A DNA stretch of 64,000 nt, from the NCBI RefSeq assembly GCF_014641595.1, contig NZ_BMIA01000003.1:62001-126000 (forward strand). Reading direction: 5' to 3'. A program made the position numbers and the translations under genes. The notes under the pieces are model-generated. The model saw only the letters and a list, made by a program, of their open reading frames with translations. It had not been told where the DNA came from and ran no database searches. Below, one piece after another: positions 52,677-62,856 of the stretch; position 1 is the first letter of the stretch, and every line of letters begins with the position of its first letter. This DNA comes from Dyadobacter endophyticus (GTDB taxonomy: Bacteria; Bacteroidota; Bacteroidia; Cytophagales; Spirosomataceae).

Positions 52677-53378
52677 ATTACTCTTCATCGAATCCGGCAT
52701 AAAGTTCCAGAACGAATGAAACTTGGTCTTATACCGCTCAGCGTCGAGTTTGTAAAGCGTTGCTTTTTTGGTGGCGCTGTTGTTGTTTTTCTGGCCGGTA
52801 TCGATGAGCAGGCCCGTGGAAAGAAGCTTGCGACTGAAATTCCGGCGGTCGATCGGTATGGTGTAAATGGCTTCGTAAAGCTTCTGCAATTGTGGGATCG
52901 TGAAGCGTTCGGGCAAGAGCTCGAAGCCGATCGGGTGCAAGGCCGCGTTGTATTTGAGGTGTTCGATGGCGCGTAACACCATTTGTTCATGGTCGAAAAT
53001 AAGTTTCGGACGCGCGTCGAGTGTGATCCAGGAGGCATTATGGCTTTTGACAGCCTCCGAATCATGGTCATCGATTTTGATCAATGCAAAAAATACGACG
53101 GAAACCGTCCGCTCGCCGGGGTCACGATTCGCTTTACCGAACGTTTCGAGCTGTTCCACGTAAATATCTTCGAGACCGGTAAGATTATATAGGATACGCG
53201 CCGCGCCGTCGGTCAGGTCTTCGTCGACGTTCAGAAAGCCGCCCATCAGCGACCATTTACCTTTTTCGGGTTCGAAATTCCTCTTAATCAGCAGCAGCTT
53301 GATATCCTTGCCGTCAAATCCGAAAATAATGCAGTCGATGGCCACGAGGATCCGTGAGGCCTGAGGATAGTTATTCAT
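52674..53378 (-). CDS. araR: Nudix-family transcriptional regulator (AraR-like)
   Basis: A 234-residue protein: N-terminal Nudix-like domain with GGFLNVDEDLTDGAARILYN where the catalytic Nudix box is degenerate, and a C-terminal winged helix (RRNFSRKLLSTGLLID). This NrtR/AraR type regulates arabinose genes in Bacteroidota, with the sugar bound by the Nudix part. It lies upstream of araB on the same strand, separated by the GA-rich repeats. Gene symbol is by context. Confidence 0.8.
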   Translation of the reverse strand: MNNYPQASRILVAIDCIIFGFDGKDIKLLLIKRNFEPEKGKWSLMGGFLNVDEDLTDGAARILYNLTGLEDIYVEQLETFGKANRDPGERTVSVVFFALIKIDDHDSEAVKSHNASWITLDARPKLIFDHEQMVLRAIEHLKYNAALHPIGFELLPERFTIPQLQKLYEAIYTIPIDRRNFSRKLLSTGLLIDTGQKNNNSATKKATLYKLDAERYKTKFHSFWNFMPDSMKSN

Positions 53379-53554
53379 TTAATTAGCTACAAAAAACATT
53401 CCCACGCATATCCCGGAAAATGTTAAATTTATGTTAAGAAAGTAAAAAAAAGAGTGATAATACTTAATCTGTTTAAAGAGTTAAGTCACAAATTTAAGTA
53501 CGAATTTTGTTCCGCTTCTCAGCGAGAATATCAGATTATTAAAAGGCTATCTTC

Positions 53555-54142
53555 ATGATGAACAACTTCTACGCTACCTGTTCCGATGAAAATATCCTTG
53601 CGTTGATCAGTGAGCAGGACGATGAGCTGGCCTTTGCGGAGCTATATGACCGCTATTTCAAAAGCCTGTTCAATTACGCTTACTCGAAGGTCAACGACCG
53701 GTTTGCGGCGCAAGAGATTGTCCAGGAGCTTTTTGTAAATATCTGGCAGCAACGCCGCCAAAACCAGGTTCAATGCGGCCGGTCGTTCCTGTTTACGATT
53801 GCCAAACGACTCATCATATCTTTCTACCGCAAAGAATACACCCGCCAGCACCATTACGGCCAGTGGGAAATCCACCATGCCGAAACTTCCGATTTCGCCG
53901 ATCAGCCTACCCTGGCCTCTGATCTGCAAAACCGCTACGAGAAAGGTCTCCATTTACTCCCCCCTAAATGCCACGAAGTTTTCACGATGAGCCGCCGGGG
54001 TCTTTCCAACAAACAAATTGGCGAAGCGCTGAACATTTCTGAAAAGACTGTCGAACAGCACATTACGAAGGCATTACGCATTCTCAAAGAACATTTGAAA
54101 GAGCATATGATCTGCGCTCTGGTCCTTTTTTCTTCTTTTTAA
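53555..54142 (+). CDS. ECF sigma factor
   Basis: A 195-residue sigma-70 family factor of the Bacteroidota ECF type: sigma-2 (AFAELYDRYFKSLFNYAYSK to QEIVQELFVNIW) and sigma-4 (MSRRGLSNKQIGEALNISEK). The FecR gene follows 72 bp later. It should direct transcription of the nearby SusC/SusD genes after release from FecR. Confidence 0.92.
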   Translation: MMNNFYATCSDENILALISEQDDELAFAELYDRYFKSLFNYAYSKVNDRFAAQEIVQELFVNIWQQRRQNQVQCGRSFLFTIAKRLIISFYRKEYTRQHHYGQWEIHHAETSDFADQPTLASDLQNRYEKGLHLLPPKCHEVFTMSRRGLSNKQIGEALNISEKTVEQHITKALRILKEHLKEHMICALVLFSSF

Positions 54143-54214
54143 AAAAAATCTCAAAAACCACTAAGGGTTACCTTTCCCGCGCGCGACTTCTGGGTTGATA
54201 ACATCCCCGATCCC

Positions 54215-55240
54215 ATGAAGCCAAACGGTATTCCGCCCGCATTACTCGAAAAATACCTGTCCGGTGAATGCACCGACGCAGAAAAAGAAATGGTCGAAGC
54301 ATGGTATGCTTCGCTGCAGGGAGAGCCGCGCTATCTGGACCATCTGCCCGATACCGAACAGGATGAAATACGACAGGAGGTATTCGGGAACATCCGGCGG
54401 GAACTGAATATGGTAGAAGAACGGCCGGTACACCGGTTACCCTGGCACTGGCTGGCGGGAATTGCAGCCTCTATACTCGTTGCTTTGGGTATTTTCTTTG
54501 CCGGAAACCTTAAAACTGTACAATTACCGGAGGTTACTGTCAAAGGGGCGAAATCGGATCCGTCAAAAGCATTGCCTGTAACCACTTTCAAAAATACCGG
54601 CAAACAGGTCGTCCGGCACAAGCTTCCGGATGGCAGCGTCGTGACCATGCATCCAAAATCCACCATTATGTATCATACCGCATTTGCCACCAACAAGCGG
54701 TTTGTTGAGTTTTCAGGAGAAGGTTTTTTCGATGTCAAAAAAGACAAGGCGCACCCCTTCAATATCAAAAGCGGGGATATGATTATTCGGGTGCTGGGAA
54801 CGAGCTTCAACGTGAAGGCGATCGAAAGTCAGAAAAAATTTCAGGTGGATGTCGTGACGGGTAGCGTGCAGGTGACCGCATACGACAAAAAACTGGACAA
54901 ACAGGAAGTGGTCCTGAAACCACAGCAGCAGGCATTGTTTGAACTGGATTCAAAACGTCTTATTTCAAAAACATCGCCGCTGCCGGCCAAAAAAGAGATT
55001 TACGAGCCGGTTACCATTGTATTTGAAGAAACACCACTCAAAAAAGTGATCGAACAGCTCGAAAAACGCTTCAACGTATCGATTTCACTGACGAATCCCG
55101 GCCTTGCCAAGTGCGGCCTCACGGCCAACTTCGAGTCGCAGACTTTCCCCAACATTCTTGAAATCCTCTGTACCTCGCTCGATGTAACCTACACCATTTC
55201 AGATAATCACATTACTATAAACGGAGAACCATGTGACTAA
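54215..55240 (+). CDS. FecR-type anti-sigma factor
   Basis: A 341-residue inner-membrane protein: short cytoplasmic N-terminus, one helix (WLAGIAASILVALGIFFAGN), FecR domain (LPDGSVVTMHPKSTIMYHTA, DMIIRVLGTSFNVKAI) and DUF4974 at the C-terminus. It holds the sigma factor until the TonB receptor signals ligand. Confidence 0.92.
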   Translation: MKPNGIPPALLEKYLSGECTDAEKEMVEAWYASLQGEPRYLDHLPDTEQDEIRQEVFGNIRRELNMVEERPVHRLPWHWLAGIAASILVALGIFFAGNLKTVQLPEVTVKGAKSDPSKALPVTTFKNTGKQVVRHKLPDGSVVTMHPKSTIMYHTAFATNKRFVEFSGEGFFDVKKDKAHPFNIKSGDMIIRVLGTSFNVKAIESQKKFQVDVVTGSVQVTAYDKKLDKQEVVLKPQQQALFELDSKRLISKTSPLPAKKEIYEPVTIVFEETPLKKVIEQLEKRFNVSISLTNPGLAKCGLTANFESQTFPNILEILCTSLDVTYTISDNHITINGEPCD

Positions 55241-55274
55241 CCTCTAATACGCCCACAAACTTATGAACCCGTCC

Positions 55275-55348
55275 GTACCACCGTAAAAAAGGCCGGAAGT
55301 GTACCACCACTACCCGGCCCCAGTGCCATCCTTTTTCTTCGTACCACC
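55275..55348. repeat. Three GTACCACC direct repeats upstream of susC
   Basis: Copies at 55275-55282, 55301-55308 and 55341-55348 in the 161-bp gap between fecR and susC, plus GGCCGG/CCGGCC arms around the middle one. Could be a promoter or regulator site. No function shown. Confidence 0.55.
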
Positions 55349-55401
55349 GTTTCAAAAGGATGTTTTATCCAACAGTGCCTAACCATCAGACAATCAAAAT
55401 T

Positions 55402-58400
55402 ATGCAAAAAACAGTACGTAACAAGCCGGTCGACTGGCGAAAAATTATGCGCATTGGACTGCTTCAATGGATTCTTGCCGTCTCGCTCGCAGCCGGCAGT
55501 TATGCGAAGGAAACTGCGGCCCAGTCAGTGCTGAGCAAAGACATGACGCTCACGCTCCGCAATGTTTCGCTCAAACAGGCCCTGAATGAGATCCAGACCC
55601 GTGCCAATACCCGCTTTGTGTACAGCAGCCGGGTTTCTGTGAAGGAAAACGTGACCATCGATGTGAAGAACCAGAAGCTTTCCAGGATTCTGGACCAGTT
55701 GCTGGCGCCCCGAGGAATTAATTATAAAGTAATCAATAACCAGATCGTGCTCGCGAAGACGCGCGTCAGCCGGGAAGAATCGGTGATCCCCGAACTGGAA
55801 GAAAAATTGCATCAATATGTATTGCCCACCGAAATCCAGGTGCGCGGGACTGTCAGCTCGTCGGACGGGCAGGGTAGGCTACCGGGTGTGAGCATCGTTG
55901 TGAAGGGAACTTCGCAGGGTACTACCACCGATGGCAACGGAAAGTTCGAACTCACCGTGCCGAATGTAGAATCGGCACTGGTTTTCAGCTTTGTGGGCTA
56001 TGTTTCGCAGGAAATCGTGGTGGGTAACCGCACGGAAATCAATGTGACTTTGCAGGCTGATAATAAGGCGTTATCGGAGCTTGTTGTGGTTGGTTATGGA
56101 ACGCAGAAACGCGTAAACCTGACCGGCGCGGTTTCTCAGGTGCAATCCAAAGACCTGGAAAACAGACCTTTGAACAACATGTCGCAGATCCTGCAAGGGA
56201 TGGTACCTAACCTGAACATTTCGTTCAGCACAGGCCAGCCGGGCAAGGGAGGTTCTTTGAACGTACGTGGGGAGACGTCGGTTAACGGTGGCTCGCCGCT
56301 CGTGCTGATCGACGGTATCCCCGGTGACATCAACCGCATTAACCCCGGTGACGTCGAGTCCGTTTCGGTATTGAAAGATGCGGCCGCTTCGGCCATTTAT
56401 GGTGCCCGCGGCGCTTTCGGGGTGATATTGGTTACCACCAAAACCGCGAAAAACGGCAAGACTACCGTGTCTTACAGCAACAACTTCGGCTGGTCGAAAC
56501 CGACCATCAACACCGATTTCATGACCAATGGTTATGATTATGTAAAAATAAATGATGAGGCCTTTACCCGCGCGACCGGTAACAGCTATACCCGCTATTC
56601 GGAGGAGGATTACAAGGAAATCGAAGCGCGTCGTTACGACAAAACCGAAAATCCTGCGCGCCCGTGGGTCGTTACCAAGAATGTGAATGGCAAAGACATT
56701 TACAACTATTATGGTAACTACGACTGGTGGAATACGATATTCAACATGAGCCAGCCGTCGCGCCAGCATAACCTGAACCTTTCCGGCGGGACCGACAAGA
56801 TCAACTATTTCCTCTCCGGTTCGGTGTATGAAAAGGACGGGATCATGCGGATCAACACCGACAAATTCACTTCCTATACCCTGCGCAGCAAGATCAACGC
56901 GCAGCTGACGCCCTGGCTGAAAGTGAGCAACAATACCATGTATTTCGATTCGAAATACAAATATCCGGGTCTCGAAGGCGGCGCCAATGCCAACTTCGTG
57001 GCCATCACCGTGCACGCGTTGCCTATTTACGCGCCGCGCAACCCCGATGGCACGCCTACCTACAACACCTTGAAAAACAACTATTCGATCGGTGACGGTT
57101 TGTTTGCCAACCTTTTGAAAGGAGTAGCAGGCGGCGAGCAGAAAGTGCACGAGCTAACGACCATTAACACTGTAGAGATGAATCTGGCCAAGAACTGGAA
57201 CCTTACCGCGAACCACTCCTATTCGTTCTACATTACCGACGACTGGTACCGTTCGGCGGTGGCGACCTACTCTATCCAGCCGGGCATTCTCACCACCGTG
57301 CCCAACTACAACACCGACCAGTTAAAGAAAACTTTCTGGTTCGATCCGCAGAATGTGGTGAACGTGTTCTCGGCATACAACCATACTTTCGGCAAACACT
57401 ATGTGAGTGCGACAGCGGGTATCAACTACGAAACACGTAAGCATCAGGTATTGGCCGGTTCGCGTAAAAATCTGCTTTCGGAAAGCCTCAACGACCTGAA
57501 CCTCGGTACGGGCGAGCAGCTCTCAGGCGGCGGTGCCTACCAGTATGAGCTTTTCGGTGCATTCTTCCGCGCCAATTACGATTACGAGGGCAAATACCTG
57601 CTCGAAGTGAACGGTCGCTACGACGGCACCTCGCGGTTCGGCGAGAGCAAGCGTTTCGGGTTCTTCCCGTCGGTGTCGGCAGGATGGCGCCTGAGCGAAG
57701 AAAACTTCTTCGAACCGGTCCGTAATGTGGTGAATAACCTGAAACTCCGCGCTTCTTATGGAACCCTGGGCAACCAGCTGCCTCCGAACTTTAATAACAA
57801 CCCTAGCTCGGCCAGCTTCTACCCTTATGTGCCGATGATGCCTACGGCGCAATCGACCTGGATCACCAACGGCCAGAAATTACAATATGTGAGCAGTCCG
57901 GCACCTATTTCAGCAGGATTGACCTGGGAATCGGCCACCACTTCCAATATCGGTATCGACGCGACTTTGCTGAAAAACCGCCTGAACGTTTCATTCGACG
58001 GCTACATTCGTAAAACCACGGATATGCTGATCCCCGGACAGGTTCTTCCATCGGTTTACGGCGCGACGGTTCCAACCCAGAATGCGGGTGATTTGCAAAC
58101 AAAGGGATTTGAATTGTCCATTGCCTGGGCAGATATGGTTAAACTGGCCGGCAAGCCACTCTCGTATAATGTATCCTTCATTGTTTCGGATTCTAAATCC
58201 AAAATCACCAAATACGACAACCCCAACAAAGTGCTTTCGAGCCCTTACGTAGGCCAGACGATCGGTGAAATGTGGGGGTACTCCATTGACGGAATGTTCC
58301 AGAGCAACGAAGAAGCGCAGGCATTCAAGATCGACCAATCGTTCGTCAACAAGCAGCGCCTGAGCGCCCCGGGCGAATGGAGCAAGCTGCAAGCCGGTGA

Positions 58401-59013
58401 CCTGCGTTTCGTGGACCTGAATGGTGACGGCAAAATCAACAACGGCTCCAACACGCTCGCAGACCCGGGCGATATGAAGATTGTGGGCAACAACCGCGTA
58501 CGCTTTCGCTACGGCTTGAACCTTGGCGCTTCATGGAACGGCTTCGATATATCGGCATTGGCACAGGGTATCCTTCGCCGGAACTGGTATCCGGGCAACA
58601 ATGCGGATAAGTTCTGGGGCCCCTATTCACGTCCCTACTACTCATTTATCCCGAAAGATTTCGGAAGCGATATCTGGACGCCCGAAAACCCGAATGCCTA
58701 TTTCCCGGTGTTGCGCGGCTACACGGCCCTTAACGACGGTGGCGACCTCCGCTCGACCAACGACCGTTACATTCAAAACGTAGGTTACCTACGCCTGAAA
58801 AACGTCGTGATCGGCTACACGGTTCCGGAGCGCATCAGCAAGCTGGTACGCATTCCGAGGGCGAGGATCTACATCAGCGGCGAAAACCTGCTGACCTACA
58901 CCCCGCTACGCTCGAAATACATCGATCCTGAGCAGTTCGACGGCGACGGAACCAATGGACGTACTTATCCATTGTCGAAAACGATTTCAGCCGGTCTCAA
59001 CCTTACATTCTAA
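55402..59013 (+). CDS. SusC/RagA-family TonB-dependent transporter
   Basis: About 1,203 residues from ATG at 55402. Order: signal peptide (IGLLQWILAVSLAAGSYAKE), secretin/TonB short N-terminal (STN) domain about 45-105, CarboxypepD-reg-like domain about 135-215 (SFVGYVSQEIVV), plug (VVVGYGTQKRVNLTGAVSQV), barrel to the end. The STN domain is the element that talks to FecR, fitting the sigma/FecR genes upstream. The SusD gene follows by 5 bp. Substrate not identifiable. Confidence 0.93.
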   Translation: MQKTVRNKPVDWRKIMRIGLLQWILAVSLAAGSYAKETAAQSVLSKDMTLTLRNVSLKQALNEIQTRANTRFVYSSRVSVKENVTIDVKNQKLSRILDQLLAPRGINYKVINNQIVLAKTRVSREESVIPELEEKLHQYVLPTEIQVRGTVSSSDGQGRLPGVSIVVKGTSQGTTTDGNGKFELTVPNVESALVFSFVGYVSQEIVVGNRTEINVTLQADNKALSELVVVGYGTQKRVNLTGAVSQVQSKDLENRPLNNMSQILQGMVPNLNISFSTGQPGKGGSLNVRGETSVNGGSPLVLIDGIPGDINRINPGDVESVSVLKDAAASAIYGARGAFGVILVTTKTAKNGKTTVSYSNNFGWSKPTINTDFMTNGYDYVKINDEAFTRATGNSYTRYSEEDYKEIEARRYDKTENPARPWVVTKNVNGKDIYNYYGNYDWWNTIFNMSQPSRQHNLNLSGGTDKINYFLSGSVYEKDGIMRINTDKFTSYTLRSKINAQLTPWLKVSNNTMYFDSKYKYPGLEGGANANFVAITVHALPIYAPRNPDGTPTYNTLKNNYSIGDGLFANLLKGVAGGEQKVHELTTINTVEMNLAKNWNLTANHSYSFYITDDWYRSAVATYSIQPGILTTVPNYNTDQLKKTFWFDPQNVVNVFSAYNHTFGKHYVSATAGINYETRKHQVLAGSRKNLLSESLNDLNLGTGEQLSGGGAYQYELFGAFFRANYDYEGKYLLEVNGRYDGTSRFGESKRFGFFPSVSAGWRLSEENFFEPVRNVVNNLKLRASYGTLGNQLPPNFNNNPSSASFYPYVPMMPTAQSTWITNGQKLQYVSSPAPISAGLTWESATTSNIGIDATLLKNRLNVSFDGYIRKTTDMLIPGQVLPSVYGATVPTQNAGDLQTKGFELSIAWADMVKLAGKPLSYNVSFIVSDSKSKITKYDNPNKVLSSPYVGQTIGEMWGYSIDGMFQSNEEAQAFKIDQSFVNKQRLSAPGEWSKLQAGDLRFVDLNGDGKINNGSNTLADPGDMKIVGNNRVRFRYGLNLGASWNGFDISALAQGILRRNWYPGNNADKFWGPYSRPYYSFIPKDFGSDIWTPENPNAYFPVLRGYTALNDGGDLRSTNDRYIQNVGYLRLKNVVIGYTVPERISKLVRIPRARIYISGENLLTYTPLRSKYIDPEQFDGDGTNGRTYPLSKTISAGLNLTF

Positions 59014-59018
59014 TTCCG

Positions 59019-60749
59019 ATGAAAAAAATACTTAGCATAATAGCCATTTCACTCGGCCTGGTGGCTTGCGACCTGGACCAGCTCCCGCAGGATGCGATCT
59101 CGCCGGAGACGTTTTTCAATACTGAAAACGACCTTTTGCTTTATACCAATTCCTTTTACAATGCATTGCCGTCCGCCGAAGATATCTACAATGAGGATGT
59201 AGATAATGTGATTAAAACGAGCTTGCGCGACGAGTTGCAAGGCACCCGCGTGGTGCCTACGAGCGGCGGTGGCTGGGGCTGGGGTAATTTGCGGAGTATC
59301 AATTATTTCCTTGCCAATTCCGGCAAATGCCCCGATAAAAAGGCCGTAGCCAAATACAATGGCCTCGCCCGTTTCTTCCGCGCCTATTTCTATTTTGGAA
59401 TGGTCAAACGCTTTGGCGATGTGCCGTGGTACTCGACCACCATCGAGCTTGAAGACCAGGCGTTGCTTACCAAAGCCCGCGACCCGCGCACCCTCGTGAT
59501 GGACTCCGTCATGGCCGATATCGACTACGCGATCGCCAACCTGGACGCCAGCCGCCAGGTGACCACCATTACCAAATTCACCGCATTGGCATTGAAATCG
59601 CGTATCGGCTTGTTTGAAGGCACGTTCCGCAAATACCACCCGGAATACAACCTGCCCAATGCCGACAAGTTTCTCGACGCATGTATTTCCGCTTCGGAAG
59701 ACCTGATGAAAAACAGCGGCTATTCTATTTACAAGGCCACGCCGGCGACCGCCTACATGAAGCTGTTCTCATCCGACAATGCGATCCCCGACGAGGTGAT
59801 CCTTGCCCGCGATTTCAGCGATGAATTGCAGGTTTACCATAACCTGAACTACTACACCATGACGGCTTCCTATGGCCGCCCGGGCCTGGAAAAGAAATTG
59901 GTGAACAGCTATCTGATGGCCGACGGCTCACGGTTTACCGATGTGAAGGGTTACGAAACCATGCAGTTCTATGATGAAGTTCAAAACCGCGATCCGCGCC
60001 TTGCGCAGACGATCCGCACGCCGGGGTACACGCGCATAGGCGAAACGGCTCAACTGGTACCGGAGTTTGGCGCCACTGTAACGGGCTACCAGCTCATCAA
60101 ATTCGTGTCGGCACCCAAATGGGATACATTCTCGAAGGACATTACCGACATGCCGGTTTTCCGCTACGCCGAAGTACTCCTGAATTACGCCGAAGCCAAA
60201 GCCGAAAAAGGCAACCTGACCCAGGCCGATCTCGATATTTCCACCAAGCTCACCCGCGACCGCGTAGGCATGCCGAATATCAACATGGACCAGGCCAATG
60301 CCAAGCCGGACCCTTACCAGGCCGCACAATACACGCAGATCAGCGGTAAGAACCTGGGTGTGATCCTCGAAATCCGTCGTGAACGCCGCATTGAACTGGT
60401 GATGGAGAATTTCTTCCGCTGGGATGATATTATTCGCTGGAAAGAAGGGCAGGCTTTGACCAAACAATACAAAGGCATGTACTTCCCCGGTCCCGGCCAG
60501 TATGATCTCGACAAAAGCGGGACCATTGACGTTGTGATCTACGAAGGTACCAAGCCCGATATTAAAGGCGCGCAGCTTTTGAAACTGGGCAGCGATGTGT
60601 CGCTGGAAAATGGCGCGAAGGGCGGCAACATCGTCGTGAACGGCCATATTACCAAGAAATTCATCGAAAACCGGGATTACCTTTACCCGATTCCCAAGCA
60701 GGAGCGCCTGTTGAACACCAACCTGACGCAAAACCCTAATTGGGAGTAA
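59019..60749 (+). CDS. SusD/RagB-family lipoprotein
   Basis: A 576-residue outer-membrane lipoprotein (lipobox SLGLVACDLDQL) with the SusD helical TPR-type scaffold. It has the common NYFLANSG and YAEVLLNYAEAKAEKG patterns and family C-terminus (RDYLYPIPKQERLLNTNLTQ). Binds the ligand for the SusC partner. 5 bp from susC. Confidence 0.94.
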   Translation: MKKILSIIAISLGLVACDLDQLPQDAISPETFFNTENDLLLYTNSFYNALPSAEDIYNEDVDNVIKTSLRDELQGTRVVPTSGGGWGWGNLRSINYFLANSGKCPDKKAVAKYNGLARFFRAYFYFGMVKRFGDVPWYSTTIELEDQALLTKARDPRTLVMDSVMADIDYAIANLDASRQVTTITKFTALALKSRIGLFEGTFRKYHPEYNLPNADKFLDACISASEDLMKNSGYSIYKATPATAYMKLFSSDNAIPDEVILARDFSDELQVYHNLNYYTMTASYGRPGLEKKLVNSYLMADGSRFTDVKGYETMQFYDEVQNRDPRLAQTIRTPGYTRIGETAQLVPEFGATVTGYQLIKFVSAPKWDTFSKDITDMPVFRYAEVLLNYAEAKAEKGNLTQADLDISTKLTRDRVGMPNINMDQANAKPDPYQAAQYTQISGKNLGVILEIRRERRIELVMENFFRWDDIIRWKEGQALTKQYKGMYFPGPGQYDLDKSGTIDVVIYEGTKPDIKGAQLLKLGSDVSLENGAKGGNIVVNGHITKKFIENRDYLYPIPKQERLLNTNLTQNPNWE

Positions 60750-60783
60750 TGCATTTACCGACTATTCCTAACCCTTAATTTTT

Positions 60784-62013
60784 ATGCTTTCAGACAGAAG
60801 GTCGTTTCTTGAAAAAATGTCTCGGATCGGGGCGCTGAGCCTGCTGCCGCTAGCCGGTTCGCAGGTTGCCAATGCAGCGGATGCGCCGCCCGTCGCTGAC
60901 GATAAAAACCATTTCGTGGCCGGCCCCTATTTACAGAATATGGGTTCCGATGAGGTCACCATCATGTGGATCACCCATAAAAACTGTTTCAGCTGGGTCG
61001 AGTACGGTGCGGGTACCTACACCAGCAAGCGCGAATTCGGCTACAACAATGGGCTCATTGAGGCAAACAACCGGATCAATAAGATCACATTGACGAACCT
61101 TACGCCGGGCACTGAGCACAAATACAAGATCGTGTCCACGGAAGTGCTGGGTTATAAAGGCTCGAAAGTGGAATTTGGTGAAACCATTGCCAGCCCATTA
61201 TACGGTTTCAAAACCTGGGGACAAAATGAGGATGAGTTCAAAATGGTTGTATTCAATGATATTCACGACCGCCCGCAGATCATCCCGCAGCTGCTGTACC
61301 GCCACGGCTACACCGGTAATACCAAAGACTACGATTTCGTGGTTTTCAACGGCGACTGTTTCGACTGGGTAACCGAAGAGCAGCAAATGGTGGATCATTT
61401 GATTAAACCGTCGGTGGACATTTTCGCGACGGAATTCCCGTTCCTGCTCACCCAGGGCAACCATGAATGCCGGGGTAGCTTTTCGCGGCACATCCCGGAG
61501 TATTACGCCTATCCTGACAATAAATATTATTTCTCTTTCACACGCGGGCCGGTCCATTTCATCGTGCTCGATTCGGGCGAGGACAAGACCGACGATAGCG
61601 TTGAATACGGCGGTCTGTCGGCATTTGACCGCTACCGCGAGGTGCAGAAGAAATGGCTGGAAAGGGAAATCGAATCACCAGAGTTCAAAAAGGCCGATTT
61701 CCGCGTGCTTTTGATCCACATTTCACCCTACCACTCGGGTGATTGGCATGGTACCCTACATGGGCGGGCACTGTTCGGGCCGGTTTTAAATAAAGCTAAA
61801 ATTGACCTGCAAATTTCCGGGCATACACACAGGTACATGACGCACGAGCCCGATGCGGACCATAACTGGCCGATCGTGATCGGTGGCGGGCCGCTCGAAG
61901 GCAAGCGAACGCTCATTAAACTTCACGCTACCCGTAAGCAGCTGGACCTGAAAATGATCCGCGATGACGGCGAGCTCGTAGGCAAGTTCCTGATTCCTAA
62001 GAAGAACAAATAG
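60784..62013 (+). CDS. Tat-exported metallophosphoesterase
   Basis: A 409-residue protein. Tat-like signal (DRRSFLEKMSRIGALSLLPL), an FN3-like purple-acid-phosphatase-type N-domain (YLQNMGSDEVTIMWITHKNC), and a calcineurin-like catalytic domain with VVFNDIHDRP, FNGDCFDW, TQGNHECRG and ISGHTHRY. It follows SusD by 34 bp and shares its transcript, so the locus may free phosphate from the imported ligand. A terminator follows. Confidence 0.85.
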   Translation: MLSDRRSFLEKMSRIGALSLLPLAGSQVANAADAPPVADDKNHFVAGPYLQNMGSDEVTIMWITHKNCFSWVEYGAGTYTSKREFGYNNGLIEANNRINKITLTNLTPGTEHKYKIVSTEVLGYKGSKVEFGETIASPLYGFKTWGQNEDEFKMVVFNDIHDRPQIIPQLLYRHGYTGNTKDYDFVVFNGDCFDWVTEEQQMVDHLIKPSVDIFATEFPFLLTQGNHECRGSFSRHIPEYYAYPDNKYYFSFTRGPVHFIVLDSGEDKTDDSVEYGGLSAFDRYREVQKKWLEREIESPEFKKADFRVLLIHISPYHSGDWHGTLHGRALFGPVLNKAKIDLQISGHTHRYMTHEPDADHNWPIVIGGGPLEGKRTLIKLHATRKQLDLKMIRDDGELVGKFLIPKKNK

Positions 62014-62020
62014 CCAAGCC

Positions 62021-62060
62021 ATACGGCAGTAAATCAACCGGTTTGCTGCCGTATTTTTTA
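62021..62060 (+). terminator. Terminator after metallophosphoesterase
   Basis: ATACGGCAGTAAA (62021-62033) pairs with TTTGCTGCCGTAT (62042-62054) around an 8-nt loop (one T-G wobble), followed by TTTTTT. Confidence 0.87.
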
Positions 62061-62173
62061 CACCTCCGGTTATTTAAAATATTAACCCAACATTAAATAA
62101 TTGCCGCTGCTCAAACCGGATTTTTGCCCACAAAGAAAAATGGTACATTTGCTCCTGACGTAACCCATTTTTC

Positions 62174-62767
62174 GTGGAACAGGACTCGGTACTTTGGCAG
62201 AAGTTCAGGGAAGGCGACCCGCTTGCCTTCGAGCAACTTTTGCGCAACTACTACCGACCGTTGTTCGATTATGGAAGGCGTTTTGTGAGCGACCGCGACA
62301 TTCTCAAAGACCTTGTCCACGATCTTTTTCTTCATTTGTGGGAACGCAGGGAGTCACTCGGCAAGACCGACCAGATCAAGCCCTACCTGCTTACCAGCCT
62401 CCGCAACCGCATATTCAAGAACAGTAACCGGCTCGAAGCCCGGCCGGAAGTATTCCTTGCATTGGAACACACGCCCGAGGATTTCCACGAAACGGCCAAC
62501 TCCATTGAAAGCGAGCTGATTCTCACCGAATTCGCCGCGGAAAAGCTATCCCGCATTCAGCATATTATCCAGTCGCTTACGCCCCGGCAGCAGGAAATCA
62601 TCCACCTGAAATTTTACCAGGACCTTTCCAATGAGCGCATTGCCGAAATCCTCAACATTTCGCGCCCGGCTACGGCTAATCTCCTGTATGAGAGCCTGAA
62701 AATGTTCCGTGAAAAATGGCTTCTGGTCGTAAGCCTGCTCCTGATTTTTCTCACGGGAGGGCACTAA
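62174..62767 (+). CDS. ECF sigma factor (second)
   Basis: A 197-residue sigma factor with sigma-2 (FEQLLRNYYRPLFDYGRRFV to DLVHDLFLHLWERR) and sigma-4 (LSNERIAEILNISRPATANL), ending in a hydrophobic tail. GTG start at 62174. Same Bacteroidota ECF type as the factor at 53555. FecR follows after an 89-bp gap. Its target, probably another SusC/D pair, would lie right of the window. Confidence 0.9.
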   Translation: MEQDSVLWQKFREGDPLAFEQLLRNYYRPLFDYGRRFVSDRDILKDLVHDLFLHLWERRESLGKTDQIKPYLLTSLRNRIFKNSNRLEARPEVFLALEHTPEDFHETANSIESELILTEFAAEKLSRIQHIIQSLTPRQQEIIHLKFYQDLSNERIAEILNISRPATANLLYESLKMFREKWLLVVSLLLIFLTGGH

Positions 62768-62856
62768 TCCAAAATTTTTTAAATTTTTTCTTCATTCTTC
62801 CATGATCCTGACGGTCGCGGAGGATTATACTATTAGAACACATTCACCTCAAACCG

